Assembly (NCBI RefSeq): GCF_030580855.1
Contig: NZ_JAUQOP010000023.1
Location: 1 to 64,000, forward strand
Direction of reading: 5' to 3'
DNA length: 64,000 nt
Source: Pseudomonas citrullilanati
GTDB lineage: Bacteria > Pseudomonadota > Gammaproteobacteria > Pseudomonadales > Pseudomonadaceae
Positions 1 to 8,256 of the stretch are shown here, one piece after another. Numbering within the stretch: the stretch's first letter is position 1; each line of letters starts with the position of its first letter. The notes under the pieces were generated by a model that ran no database searches, was not told the DNA's origin, and saw nothing but the letters and a program-made list of their open reading frames with translations. Made by a program: the position numbers and the translations under genes.

Positions 1-96
<96 letters not shown>

Positions 97-132
97 ACAA
101 GCCCGCTCCCACAGAGGAAATGTGTTTGCGGA

Positions 133-993
133 CTATCGACCGAGATACACCTCGATCACCCGCTCATTCTCCTGCACCTGCGCCAACGACCCTTCGGCCA
201 GCACGCTGCCCTGGTGCAGCACCGTCACGTGGTCGGCGATGCTGCCGACGAAGCCCATGTCATGTTCCACCACCATCAACGAATGCTTGCCCGCCAGGGA
301 CTTGAACAGCTCGGCGGTGAAGTCGGTCTCGGCGTCGGTCATGCCGGCCACGGGTTCGTCCAGCAGCAACAGTTGCGGGTCCTGGACCAGCAGCATGCCG
401 ATTTCCAGGAATTGCTTCTGCCCGTGGGACAGCAACCCGGCCGGACGATGCACCGACGGGGCGAGTCGAACGGTCTCCAGCACTTCGCCGATACGGTCGT
501 GCTGCTCGCCGCTGAGCCTTGCCCGCAGGCTGGCCCACACCGACTTGTCGGTCTTGAGGGCCAGCTCCAGGTTCTCGAACACGCTCAGGGCTTCGAACAC
601 CGTGGGCTTCTGGAACTTGCGGCCGATGCCGGCCTGGGCGATCTGCACTTCGCTCATGCCGGTCAAGTCCAGGGTTTCGCCGAACCAGGCCTTGCCGTGG
701 CTGGGCCGGGTCTTGCCGGTGATCACGTCCATCAGCGTGGTCTTGCCCGCGCCGTTGGGGCCGATGACACAGCGCAGCTCGCCGACGCCGATGTACAGGT
801 TCAGGTCGTTCAAGGCCTTGAAACCATCGAAACTGACGCTGATGTCCTCCAGGGTCAGGATCGTCCCGTGGCGGGTGTCCAGGCCCTTGCCCGCGGCCTG
901 GCCGAGGCCGAGGGCGTCGCGGCTGCTGCCTGGGTCCCGGCTGGCATCCAGGATCGGTTCGAGCATGAATTCGGCCGTGGGTGTGATTCTCAT
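133..993 (-). CDS. urtD: urea ABC transporter ATP-binding protein UrtD
   Basis: Cytoplasmic ATPase of the high-affinity urea importer. Residues ~44-286 form an ABC domain with Walker A GPNGAGKTT (about 78-86), a signature-like LLSHGQKQFLEIG and Walker B LLLLDEPVAGM, the form seen in the LivG/UrtD branch of branched-chain amino-acid-type transporters. The ATG at 993 is chosen because it overlaps the urtC stop as ATGA, showing translational coupling; an upstream in-frame extension would lie inside urtC. It is 286 residues, slightly longer than many UrtD because of a ~40-residue N-terminal extension. The usual next gene, urtE, is missing because the sequence runs into the poly-C/poly-G edge. Confidence 0.93.
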   Translation of the reverse strand: MRITPTAEFMLEPILDASRDPGSSRDALGLGQAAGKGLDTRHGTILTLEDISVSFDGFKALNDLNLYIGVGELRCVIGPNGAGKTTLMDVITGKTRPSHGKAWFGETLDLTGMSEVQIAQAGIGRKFQKPTVFEALSVFENLELALKTDKSVWASLRARLSGEQHDRIGEVLETVRLAPSVHRPAGLLSHGQKQFLEIGMLLVQDPQLLLLDEPVAGMTDAETDFTAELFKSLAGKHSLMVVEHDMGFVGSIADHVTVLHQGSVLAEGSLAQVQENERVIEVYLGR

Positions 994-2069
994 GATTCGC
1001 CCCTTTTCTTCAGCAGCCCGATCACGCCCTTGGGCAGATACAAGGTCACGAGGATGAACAGCGCGCCAAGGAAGAACAGCCAGTACTCGGGAAACGCCAC
1101 GGTGAACCAGCTCTTCATGCCATTGACCACGCCAGCGCCCAGCAGCGGCCCGATCAGCGTGCCGCGCCCGCCGAGGGCGACCCAAACGGCGGCTTCGATG
1201 GAATTGGTCGGCGACATTTCGCTGGGGTTGATGATGCCCACCTGCGGCACGTACAGCGCCCCGGCCAGGCCGCACAGCACCGCGCTCAGCACCCAGACGA
1301 ACAGCTTGAACCCCCGGGGATCGTAGCCACAGAACATCAGGCGGTTTTCCGCGTCCCGCAGGGCGGTCAGCACCCGGCCGAACTTGCTGCGGGCCAGGCG
1401 CCAGCCGATGAACAGGCTCGCGACCAACAGCATTACGGTGGCGAGGAACAGCACCGCGCGGGTGCCGGGCTCAGTGATGCCGAAACCCAGGATCGTGCGG
1501 AAGTTGGTGAAGCCGTTGTTGCCGCCAAAGCCGGTTTCGTTGCGGAAAAACAGCAGCATCCCGGCGAACGTCAGGGCCTGGGTCATGATGGAGAAGTACA
1601 CACCCTTGATCCGCGAGCGAAAGGCGAAGAAGCCGAACACCAGCGCCAGCAACCCCGGCGCCAGCACCACCAGGCACAGGGCCCAGAGGAAGCGGTCGGT
1701 GCCGGCCCAGTACCAGGGCAGTTCGCTCCATGACAGGAACGTCATGAAGGCCGGCAAGCCGTCGCCGGCGGCCTGGCGCATCAGGTACATACCCATGGCG
1801 TAGCCGCCCAGGGCGAAGAACAGTCCGTGGCCCAGCGAGAGCAGCCCGGCATACCCCCAGACCAGGTCCAGCGCCAGGGCGACGATGGCGTAGCAGAGAA
1901 TCTTGCCCACCAGCGTCAGGGTATAGGCCGAGACATGCAGCGGGTTGTCCGCCGCCAACAGCGACAGCAGCGGCAGGCTCAGCAGCACCGCCAGGATCAG
2001 CGCGCCGACGACGAGGGTGACTTTGGGGCCGGCCTTTTGCGTGGCCGTGAGCATCAGGGGCTGGTTCAT
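990..2069 (-). CDS. urtC: urea ABC transporter permease UrtC
   Basis: Inner-membrane permease subunit of the urea importer, LivM-like family. The 359-residue protein has a short cytoplasmic N-terminus, about ten hydrophobic segments starting near residue 16, and the family loop SGLFFALGGYAMGMYLM-like motif (seen as LSLGHGLFFALGGYAMG). A conserved ALRDAENR segment near residue 220 matches the cytoplasmic coupling region of this family. The start ATG shares one base with the urtB stop (TGATG) and the stop overlaps urtD by four bases, so the three genes are a tight operon. Length and motifs are normal for UrtC. Confidence 0.94.
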   Translation of the reverse strand: MNQPLMLTATQKAGPKVTLVVGALILAVLLSLPLLSLLAADNPLHVSAYTLTLVGKILCYAIVALALDLVWGYAGLLSLGHGLFFALGGYAMGMYLMRQAAGDGLPAFMTFLSWSELPWYWAGTDRFLWALCLVVLAPGLLALVFGFFAFRSRIKGVYFSIMTQALTFAGMLLFFRNETGFGGNNGFTNFRTILGFGITEPGTRAVLFLATVMLLVASLFIGWRLARSKFGRVLTALRDAENRLMFCGYDPRGFKLFVWVLSAVLCGLAGALYVPQVGIINPSEMSPTNSIEAAVWVALGGRGTLIGPLLGAGVVNGMKSWFTVAFPEYWLFFLGALFILVTLYLPKGVIGLLKKRGES

Positions 2070-3571
2070 CAGTCGATTACCCGTCCTTTGAGCGCGAAGA
2101 GGCCTTGCGGACGCTTCTGGATGAACAGAATGATCAACGCCAGGATGAGGATCTTGCCGAGCACGGCGCCGATCTGCGGTTCGAGGATCTTGTTGGCGAT
2201 GCCCAGGCCGAACGCGGCGAACACGCTACCGGCCAACTGGCCGACACCGCCAAGCACCACCACCAGGAACGAGTCGATGATGTAGCCCTGGCCCAGGTCC
2301 GGGCCGACGTTGCCGATCTGGCTCAGGGCGACGCCACCGAGCCCGGCGATGCCCGAGCCGAGGCCGAAGGCGAGCATGTCCACGCGACCGGTGGGCACGC
2401 CGCAGCAGGCGGCCATGTTGCGGTTCTGGGTCACCGCGCGCACGTTCAGGCCCAGGCGCGTCTTGTTCAGCAGCAACCAGGTCAGCACCACCACGAACAG
2501 CGCGAAGGCGATGATCACGATGCGGTTGTACGGCAGCACCAGGTTCGGCAACACCTGGATCCCGCCCGAGAGCCAGGCCGGGTTGGCGACTTCGACGTTC
2601 TGCGCGCCGAACACCAGGCGCACCAGTTGAATCAGCATCAGGCTGATGCCCCAGGTGGCGAGCAGGGTTTCCAGTGGGCGCCCGTAGAGGTGGCGGATCA
2701 CCGTGCGCTCCAGGGCCATGCCGATGGCGGCAGTGATGAAGAACGCCACCGGCAGGGCGACCAGCGGGTAGAACTCGATGGCGTTCGGGGCGAAGCGCTG
2801 GAGCAGCAACTGCACCATGTAGGTGGAATAGGCGCCCAACATGAGCATCTCGCCGTGGGCCATGTTGATCACCCCCAGCAGCCCGAAGGTGATCGCCAGG
2901 CCGAGGGCGGCGAGCAGCAGGATCGAGCCCAGCGACATGCCGCTGAACGCCTGGCCCAGCAACTCGCCCACCAGCAGCTTGCGCTTGACCTGGGCCAGGC
3001 TGGTTTCGGCGGCGGTGCGCACAGCGGCATCGGTCTCGACACCCGGTTCCAGCAACCCTTCGAGGCGCGTACGGGCCAGGGGGTCGCCGGTTTCCCCCAG
3101 CAACCGCACCGCGGCCAGGCGCACGCCCGGGTTGGCGTCCACCAGTTGCAGGTTCGCCAGGGCCAGGCTCAGGGCGGCGTGTACCGCTTCGTCCTGCTCG
3201 CCGGCCAATTGCCGGTCGAGGAACGCCAACTGCGCCGGGCGGGCACTTTTTTGCAGTTGCTGGGCGGCGCCCAGGCGTAGGCGGGCATCGGCGGCAAGCA
3301 ACTGATGGCTGGCGAGGGCGGTTTCGATCAGCCCGCGCAAGCGATTGTTCAGGCGCAGGGTCTTGGGCTGGCCGTCGAGGGTCAACTGGCCTTGCTGCAA
3401 GGCGGCGATCAACTCGACACGCCCGGGCTCGGGCTGCGCGGCCCAATCCTCCAGGAGCCTGGCCTGCTGGGTCGGGTTGGCGGCGACGAAGTCTTCGGCG
3501 TCGCCGGCATGGGCGGCCATCGGCAGGAACAAGGCGATGGCGAGGATGAGGCGGTAAAGGGCAGTGGGCAT
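2069..3571 (-). CDS. urtB: urea ABC transporter permease UrtB
   Basis: Second permease of the urea importer, LivH-like family. It has a signal-peptide-like N-terminus (MPTALYRLILAIALFLPMAAHA) followed by a periplasmic helical/HEAT-like region (about 23-195) rich in Leu-Ala repeats, then the membrane domain with the motif GVINMAHGEMLMLGAYSTY, characteristic of LivH/UrtB. The 500-residue length fits the long UrtB form found in proteobacteria, where the extra N-terminal domain is usual. It lies 161 bases downstream of urtA with a REP pair between them, which may reduce expression of the membrane subunits relative to the binding protein (inference). Confidence 0.93.
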   Translation of the reverse strand: MPTALYRLILAIALFLPMAAHAGDAEDFVAANPTQQARLLEDWAAQPEPGRVELIAALQQGQLTLDGQPKTLRLNNRLRGLIETALASHQLLAADARLRLGAAQQLQKSARPAQLAFLDRQLAGEQDEAVHAALSLALANLQLVDANPGVRLAAVRLLGETGDPLARTRLEGLLEPGVETDAAVRTAAETSLAQVKRKLLVGELLGQAFSGMSLGSILLLAALGLAITFGLLGVINMAHGEMLMLGAYSTYMVQLLLQRFAPNAIEFYPLVALPVAFFITAAIGMALERTVIRHLYGRPLETLLATWGISLMLIQLVRLVFGAQNVEVANPAWLSGGIQVLPNLVLPYNRIVIIAFALFVVVLTWLLLNKTRLGLNVRAVTQNRNMAACCGVPTGRVDMLAFGLGSGIAGLGGVALSQIGNVGPDLGQGYIIDSFLVVVLGGVGQLAGSVFAAFGLGIANKILEPQIGAVLGKILILALIILFIQKRPQGLFALKGRVID

Positions 3572-3594
3572 AGAGAGTCGCCTTGCGCGGACAA

Positions 3595-3683
3595 TGTGGG
3601 AGCGAGCTTGCTCGCGATGGCGGTGGGTCAGTCACATCAGTGTCGAATGTAAGGCCGCTATCGCGAGCAAGCTCGCTCCCACA
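3595..3683. repeat. REP pair (BIME) between urtA and urtB
   Basis: Two inverted Pseudomonas REP cores: GTGGGAGCGAGCTTGCTCGC near 3596 and its complement ending at 3683, with about 40 bases between them. They can fold into a large stem-loop in the urtA-urtB transcript. Confidence 0.9.
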
Positions 3684-3732
3684 GGGATTTGTGCCGGACC
3701 CGAGCGCCGTGCTCGGAACCGACACCCATGGC

Positions 3733-4998
3733 TCAGTTACCCTTCACCGCATAGTCGGGCTTCTTGTCGTTGCCGGCGATGAACGGGCTCCACGGTTGGG
3801 CGCGGATCGGGCCTTCGGTCTGCCAGACCACGTTGAACTGACCGTCGGCCTGGATCTCGCCGATCATCACTGGCTTGTGCAAGTGGTGGTTGGTCTTGTC
3901 CATGGTCAGGGTGTAGCCCGACGGTGCGGCGAAGGTCTGGCCGGCCAGGGCTTCGCGCACCTTGTCGACGTCGGTGGACTTGGCTTTTTCCACCGCTTGG
4001 GCCCACATGTGGATGCCGACGTAGGTGGCTTCCATCGGGTCGTTGGTCACCGCCTTGTCGGCACCCGGCAGGTTCTTGGCCTTGGCGTAGGCTTTCCAGG
4101 CGTCGACGAATTTTTTGTTCGCCGGGTTATCCACTGACTCGAAGTAGTTCCACGCCGCCAGGTTGCCCACCAGTGGCTTGGTGTCGATGCCGCGCAGTTC
4201 TTCCTCGCCTACCGAGAAGGCCACGACCGGGACGTCGGTGGCTTTCAGGCCCTGGTTAGCCAATTCCTTGTAGAAGGGGACGTTGGAGTCGCCGTTGACC
4301 GTGGAGATGACTGCGGTCTTGCCGCCCGCCGAGAACTTCTTGATGTTGGCGACGATGGTCTGGTAATCGCTGTGGCCGAACGGGGTGTAGACCTCTTCGA
4401 TGTCCTTGTCGGCAACGCCTTTGGCGTGCAGGAATGCGCGCAGGATCTTGTTGGTGGTGCGCGGATAGACGTAGTCGGTGCCCAGCAGGAAGTAGCGCTT
4501 GGCGCTGCCGCCTTCCTCGCTCATCAGGTATTCCACCGCCGGGATCGCCTGTTGGTTCGGCGCGGCACCGGTGTAGAACACGTTCGGCGACATCTCTTCG
4601 CCTTCGTATTGCACCGGGTAGAACAGCAGGCCGTTGAGTTCTTCGAACACCGGCAACACCGATTTGCGCGACACCGACGTCCAGCAGCCGAACACCACGG
4701 CGACTTTGTCCTGGGTCAGCAACTGCCGGCCCTTTTCGGCGAACAGCGGCCAGTTCGACGCCGGGTCCACGACCACCGCTTCGAGCTTCTTGCCATTGAC
4801 CCCACCCTTGGCATTGATCTCGTCGATGGTCATCAGCGCCATGTCCTTGAGAGATGTCTCGGAGATCGCCATGGTGCCGGACAGCGAATGCAGGATGCCG
4901 ACCTTGATGGTCTCGGCGGCCTGGACGGTCCAGGCCATGCCCATCGCGGCAATGCTTGCCGAGAGTGTAAAAGCCTTGATCAAGCTACGACGCTTCAT
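3733..4998 (-). CDS. urtA: urea ABC transporter substrate-binding protein UrtA
   Basis: Periplasmic urea-binding protein of the UrtABCDE importer (type I periplasmic binding fold, amide-binding family). The 421-residue precursor begins MKRRSLIKAF and has a cleavable signal ending VQA-AE; the RRSLIK segment resembles a Tat signal, so Tat export is possible. The mature part starts ETIKVGILHSLSGTMAISE and contains FGCWTSVSRKSVLPVFEE and LLFYPVQYEGEE, typical of UrtA. It is the first gene of the operon, preceded by a candidate sigma-54 promoter, consistent with nitrogen control. Ammonia from imported urea would be released by urease, whose genes are outside the window. Confidence 0.96.
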   Translation of the reverse strand: MKRRSLIKAFTLSASIAAMGMAWTVQAAETIKVGILHSLSGTMAISETSLKDMALMTIDEINAKGGVNGKKLEAVVVDPASNWPLFAEKGRQLLTQDKVAVVFGCWTSVSRKSVLPVFEELNGLLFYPVQYEGEEMSPNVFYTGAAPNQQAIPAVEYLMSEEGGSAKRYFLLGTDYVYPRTTNKILRAFLHAKGVADKDIEEVYTPFGHSDYQTIVANIKKFSAGGKTAVISTVNGDSNVPFYKELANQGLKATDVPVVAFSVGEEELRGIDTKPLVGNLAAWNYFESVDNPANKKFVDAWKAYAKAKNLPGADKAVTNDPMEATYVGIHMWAQAVEKAKSTDVDKVREALAGQTFAAPSGYTLTMDKTNHHLHKPVMIGEIQADGQFNVVWQTEGPIRAQPWSPFIAGNDKKPDYAVKGN

Positions 4999-5061
4999 TG
5001 TGCGATCTCCGTGGACTTATGAGTTTTTTTCGAGGGCAGATGCAAACGCTGGAGGTGCTTT

Positions 5062-5077
5062 TGCAAGGGGTGTGCCC
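5062..5077 (-). promoter_or_regulatory. candidate sigma-54 (RpoN) promoter of urtA
   Basis: On the minus strand the sequence reads GGGCACACCCCTTGCA. It matches the -24/-12 consensus TGGCACG-N4-TTGCA with the invariant GG-N10-GC spacing. It lies about 64 bases before the urtA ATG. GCACCA (5132-5137) and TGGTGC (5160-5165) half-sites lie upstream and resemble NtrC half-sites, but their spacing is too wide for one standard site. Confidence 0.55.
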
Positions 5078-5207
5078 GGTCGGGGGAAGGCTTTGAAATG
5101 CGGGGTTGGTGTGGGGTGCGAGGAAGCGGACGCACCATGAGTGAACGCATTGCGGGGGCTGGTGCGAAGAGGTGCGCCACATTGGGGCGAGAGGGGCGCA
5201 ATACTCC

Positions 5208-5294
5208 TGTGGGAGCGAGCTTGCTCGCGATAGCAGATCAGTCAGATTAGAAAGTGGCTGATCCACCGCCATCGCGAGCAAGCTCGCTCCCACA
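5208..5294. repeat. REP pair (BIME)
   Basis: Inverted REP cores TGTGGGAGCGAGCTTGCTCG (from 5208) and its complement (to 5294). They lie between the 3' end of the ABC permease gene and the urtA promoter. Confidence 0.9.
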
Positions 5295-5315
5295 GGTTAT
5301 TGTGCAAATCAGGCG

Positions 5316-6326
5316 TCATCGACGGCGCATCAGCCCGATGAAAAACAACCCGCCGATAGCGGCGGTGGCGACCCCGATCGGCAAGTCTTCCGGTGCGATC
5401 AACGTCCGCGCCGCCACATCCACCCACACCAGGAACAGGCTGCCCAGCAGCACGCAGGCGGGCAGCAGGCGGCGATGCTCGGCGCCCACCAGGCGCCGGG
5501 CGATGTGCGGGACCATCAGCCCGACAAAGCCAATCGAGCCGCTGATGGACACCAGCACGCCAGTCATCAGCGAGGCGATCAGGAAGATCCATAGCCGCAC
5601 CCTCGCGGCGTTCAGGCCCAGGGTCACGGCGGTCTGTTCGCCGGCCATCAAGGCGTTCAGCGGGCGGGCCATGCCCAGCAGCAGGACCAGCCCGAGCAAT
5701 ACGCTGGCGGCCGGCACGGCGAGCAGTGCCCAACGCGCCAGGCCCAGGCCGCCGAGCATCCAGAACATCACCGCGGAACTGGCGCGGTGGTCACCCAGGA
5801 ACAGCAACAGGTTGGCCGCCGCCATCATCACGAAGGACACCGCCACGCCGCACAGCAACAGGCGATCGCTTTCCAGGCGCCCCTGCCGGCTGGCGATCGC
5901 CAGCACCAGCAGCATGCTCAGCAGCGCGCCGAGGAACGCGGCAAGGGGCAAGGTCAGCAGGCCGATCAGTTCACCGACATGCAGCACCACGATGACCGCC
6001 CCCAGGGTCGCGCCGGAGGTGACCCCCAGCAAGTGCGGATCGGCCAGCGGGTTGCGCGTGACCGCTTGCAGCACCGCGCCGATCAGCGCCAGCCCCGCGC
6101 CCACCAGCGCCCCGAGCAGCAGGCGCGGCACGCGGATCAGCCAGACGATGTGCTCCTGGCCAGCCGTCCAGTGCACGCTGCCCACGCCGAAGGCCTTGTT
6201 CAAGAGGATGTCCCAGACCACCGCCACGGGCACCCGCGCCGGGCCGAAACCCAGGGACACCACGCACGACACCAGCAGCAGTGCGGCAAGGAGCGTCAGC
6301 AGCGCGCCATAGCGACCGGTGTTCAT
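5316..6326 (-). CDS. FecCD/BtuC-type ABC transporter permease
   Basis: Inner-membrane permease for a chelated metal or corrinoid, FecCD family. The 336-residue protein is strongly hydrophobic with about nine to ten membrane segments and family landmarks such as NPLADPHLLGVTSGATLGA, GSIGFVGLMVPHIARRLVG and HRRLLPACVLLGSLFLVWVD. It is the last gene of a three-gene operon (ATPase, binding protein, permease) with ATGA overlaps. The family carries Fe-siderophores, heme or cobalamin; sequence alone does not tell which. The neighbouring copper and cobalamin genes make a corrinoid or metal-chelate substrate plausible. A similar ABC transporter lies near cbiD in P. aeruginosa (from memory, PA2912-2914). 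Confidence 0.88.
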   Translation of the reverse strand: MNTGRYGALLTLLAALLLVSCVVSLGFGPARVPVAVVWDILLNKAFGVGSVHWTAGQEHIVWLIRVPRLLLGALVGAGLALIGAVLQAVTRNPLADPHLLGVTSGATLGAVIVVLHVGELIGLLTLPLAAFLGALLSMLLVLAIASRQGRLESDRLLLCGVAVSFVMMAAANLLLFLGDHRASSAVMFWMLGGLGLARWALLAVPAASVLLGLVLLLGMARPLNALMAGEQTAVTLGLNAARVRLWIFLIASLMTGVLVSISGSIGFVGLMVPHIARRLVGAEHRRLLPACVLLGSLFLVWVDVAARTLIAPEDLPIGVATAAIGGLFFIGLMRRR

Positions 6327-7270
6327 CGGGCTTGGAAGCCCTGGGCCAGGGTCTGCACCGCCAGCACGTTATCGATCCCCGGCGTGGCCTGGACGTAGGG
6401 GATCACGATGAAGCGCCGCTGCTTGATGGCCTCCACCGATTGCAACGCCGGATGGTTCAGCAGGAATTGTTCCTTTTGCTCGGCACTGACTTCGCCGTAG
6501 TCGACGATCACGATGACCTCGGGGTTGCGCTCGACCACGTTCTCCCAGTTCACCCGGGTCCAGCTGGTTTCCAGGTCATCGAGGATGTTGCGCCCGCCGG
6601 CCGCGTCGATCAGCGCCTGGGGCATGCCCAGGCGCCCGGAGGTCATGGCCCGGTCTTCGCCGCTGTCGTACAGGAACACCCGGGGTTGCCGGGCGGGCAG
6701 GTGCTGGCGCACTTGCGCCACTTGGGCCTGCATCGTGGCGATCAGGGCGTTGGCGCGGTCCTGCACGTCGAAAATCTTGCCGAGATTGCGCAGGTCGTTA
6801 TAGGTGTCGTCCAGCGACGCGGCGGGGCGCTTCATCACGAACGCGCAGGATTCGGTCAGTTCGTACACGTTGATGCCCAGCGGTTGCAGGGTCTGCGGCG
6901 TCAGGTCGCCGCCCACGCGCATGCCATAGTCCCAGCCGGCGAAAAAGAAATCGACGTTGGCACCGAGCAGGGTTTCCACCGACGGGTACTTGGCCGCCAG
7001 TTCCGGCAGGCCGTCGAGGATCTTCGCCATCTCGGGCGTCACCGATTTCCAGCCGCTGATGCCACTGTAGCCGGCCATGCGCGGCTTGAGCCCCAGGGCG
7101 AGCATCATCTGGGTCATGTTGATGTCATGGCTGACCGCATGGCGAGGGGCTTGGTTGAACACCACCTGGCGGTTGCAGCTCTGGAGGGTCAGCGGGTATC
7201 GGGTGGCTTCGGCCAGGGCCTGGGTGGCGCCCAGCAACAACGGGAGCAATAGCAGAAGACGCAGGGTCAT
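6323..7270 (-). CDS. ABC transporter periplasmic substrate-binding protein (FecB/BtuF-like)
   Basis: Type III periplasmic binding protein of the adjacent FecBCD/BtuCDF-type importer. The ATG at 7270 is preferred over an upstream TTG because it overlaps the ATPase stop as ATGA; it gives 315 residues with signal peptide MTLRLLLLLPLLLGATQALA. The mature part has the two-lobe pattern of this family: RYPLTLQSCNRQVVFNQAPRH at the start, then NVDFFFAGWDYG, and ERNPEVIVIVDYGE in the second lobe. No TonB or receptor gene is directly attached. The ligand is unknown; siderophore, cobinamide/cobalamin or another chelate are the realistic options. Confidence 0.86.
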   Translation of the reverse strand: MTLRLLLLLPLLLGATQALAEATRYPLTLQSCNRQVVFNQAPRHAVSHDINMTQMMLALGLKPRMAGYSGISGWKSVTPEMAKILDGLPELAAKYPSVETLLGANVDFFFAGWDYGMRVGGDLTPQTLQPLGINVYELTESCAFVMKRPAASLDDTYNDLRNLGKIFDVQDRANALIATMQAQVAQVRQHLPARQPRVFLYDSGEDRAMTSGRLGMPQALIDAAGGRNILDDLETSWTRVNWENVVERNPEVIVIVDYGEVSAEQKEQFLLNHPALQSVEAIKQRRFIVIPYVQATPGIDNVLAVQTLAQGFQAR

Positions 7271-8055
7271 GATGGGGTTATCCAAGTGATTCGTGGGTAG
7301 CCGGACAAGGGATGTTCGTCCACCAGGGCGTCGATGCCGAACACCTCGCGCAACAGCTCGACCGTCAGGACCTGCGCTGGCGTGCCGCTGGCGACCACGC
7401 GCCCGTGGTCGATCACGTACAACCGGTCGCAGAACGCGGCGGCCAGGTTCAAGTCGTGGAGGCTGGCGAGGGTGCCGATGCCCAGGCCCTTGATCAGTTG
7501 CAGCAATTGCAATTGGTAACGCGGGTCCAGGTGGTTGGTCGGCTCATCGAGGATCAGCAATTGCGGTTGCTGGGCCAAGGCGCGGGCCAGGATCACCCGC
7601 TGCTTTTCACCGCCCGACAACGTGGCGAACCCGTGGTCTTCAAAGCCTTCGAGCCCGGCCGCCGCCAGCGCGGCGAGGACCAGGCGCCGATCTTCCTGGC
7701 TGTCGCCATCGAACAGGCCCTGGTGGGGCATGCGGCCCATGGCGACCACTTCTTCCACGGTCAGGCCGAAGGCGTCGGGAAACTCTTGCAGGACCACGGC
7801 GATGCGCTGGGCGCACCAGCGCGCGGACTGTTTCCAGACATTGTGATGGGCCAGCGCCACCTCACCGCTTTCCGGCCGGCTGAAGCGGTAGGCGCAGCGC
7901 AGCAGGCTGGTCTTGCCGCTGCCGTTGGGCCCGATCAACCCGACGAACTCCCCGGCGGCCACCTGCAACGTGACGTCACGCAGTTGGAACTGGTGATGAC
8001 AATGGCCGTGGCCCAGGGGCGTCCAGGCGAGGTGGGAGAGGGTCAGCGAGGTCAT
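7267..8055 (-). CDS. ABC transporter ATP-binding protein (FecE/BtuD-like)
   Basis: ATPase that drives the adjacent importer. From the ATG at 8055 it is 262 residues; a TTG 12 bases upstream is an alternative. It shows Walker A GPNGSGKTS, Q-loop VVLQEFPDAF, signature LSGGEKQR, Walker B LLILDEPTNHLD and the H-loop ASLHDLNLAA, all intact, and the FepC-like C-terminus ending in a FGIDALV segment. A His-rich stretch (HGHCHHQ) lies near the N-terminus. It is the first gene of the operon and its stop overlaps the next start by four bases. The REP pair upstream (8092-8180) separates it from the copper genes. Confidence 0.9.
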   Translation of the reverse strand: MTSLTLSHLAWTPLGHGHCHHQFQLRDVTLQVAAGEFVGLIGPNGSGKTSLLRCAYRFSRPESGEVALAHHNVWKQSARWCAQRIAVVLQEFPDAFGLTVEEVVAMGRMPHQGLFDGDSQEDRRLVLAALAAAGLEGFEDHGFATLSGGEKQRVILARALAQQPQLLILDEPTNHLDPRYQLQLLQLIKGLGIGTLASLHDLNLAAAFCDRLYVIDHGRVVASGTPAQVLTVELLREVFGIDALVDEHPLSGYPRITWITPS

Positions 8056-8091
8056 GGAGCTACTCAAATCATGGGTGGCGCACGCGTCACC

Positions 8092-8180
8092 TGTGGGAGC
8101 GAGCTTGCTCGCGATAGCGGCGGTTCAGCTTGCATCATTGTTGAAGTGCTGCCGCCATCGCGAGCAAGCTCGCTCCCACA
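8092..8180. repeat. REP pair (BIME)
   Basis: Inverted REP cores starting TGTGGGAGCGAGCTTGCTCG at 8092 and ending with the complement at 8180. They lie between the PepSY gene end and the ABC ATPase start. Confidence 0.9.
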
Positions 8181-8256
8181 GGGAGAGGGTGTTCAGTGTT
8201 TGAAAGGCGGGCGCGATTGTAGAGGTTTCGCGCCGCCTTCCGTTAACGCGGCGTCT

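Larger units (their letters stand above)
4999..5315. other. intergenic region upstream of urtA
   Basis: This 317-base gap contains the urtA leader and candidate sigma-54 promoter in its left half and a REP pair in its right half, behind the end of the ABC permease gene. I see no coding sequence in it. Confidence 0.75.
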
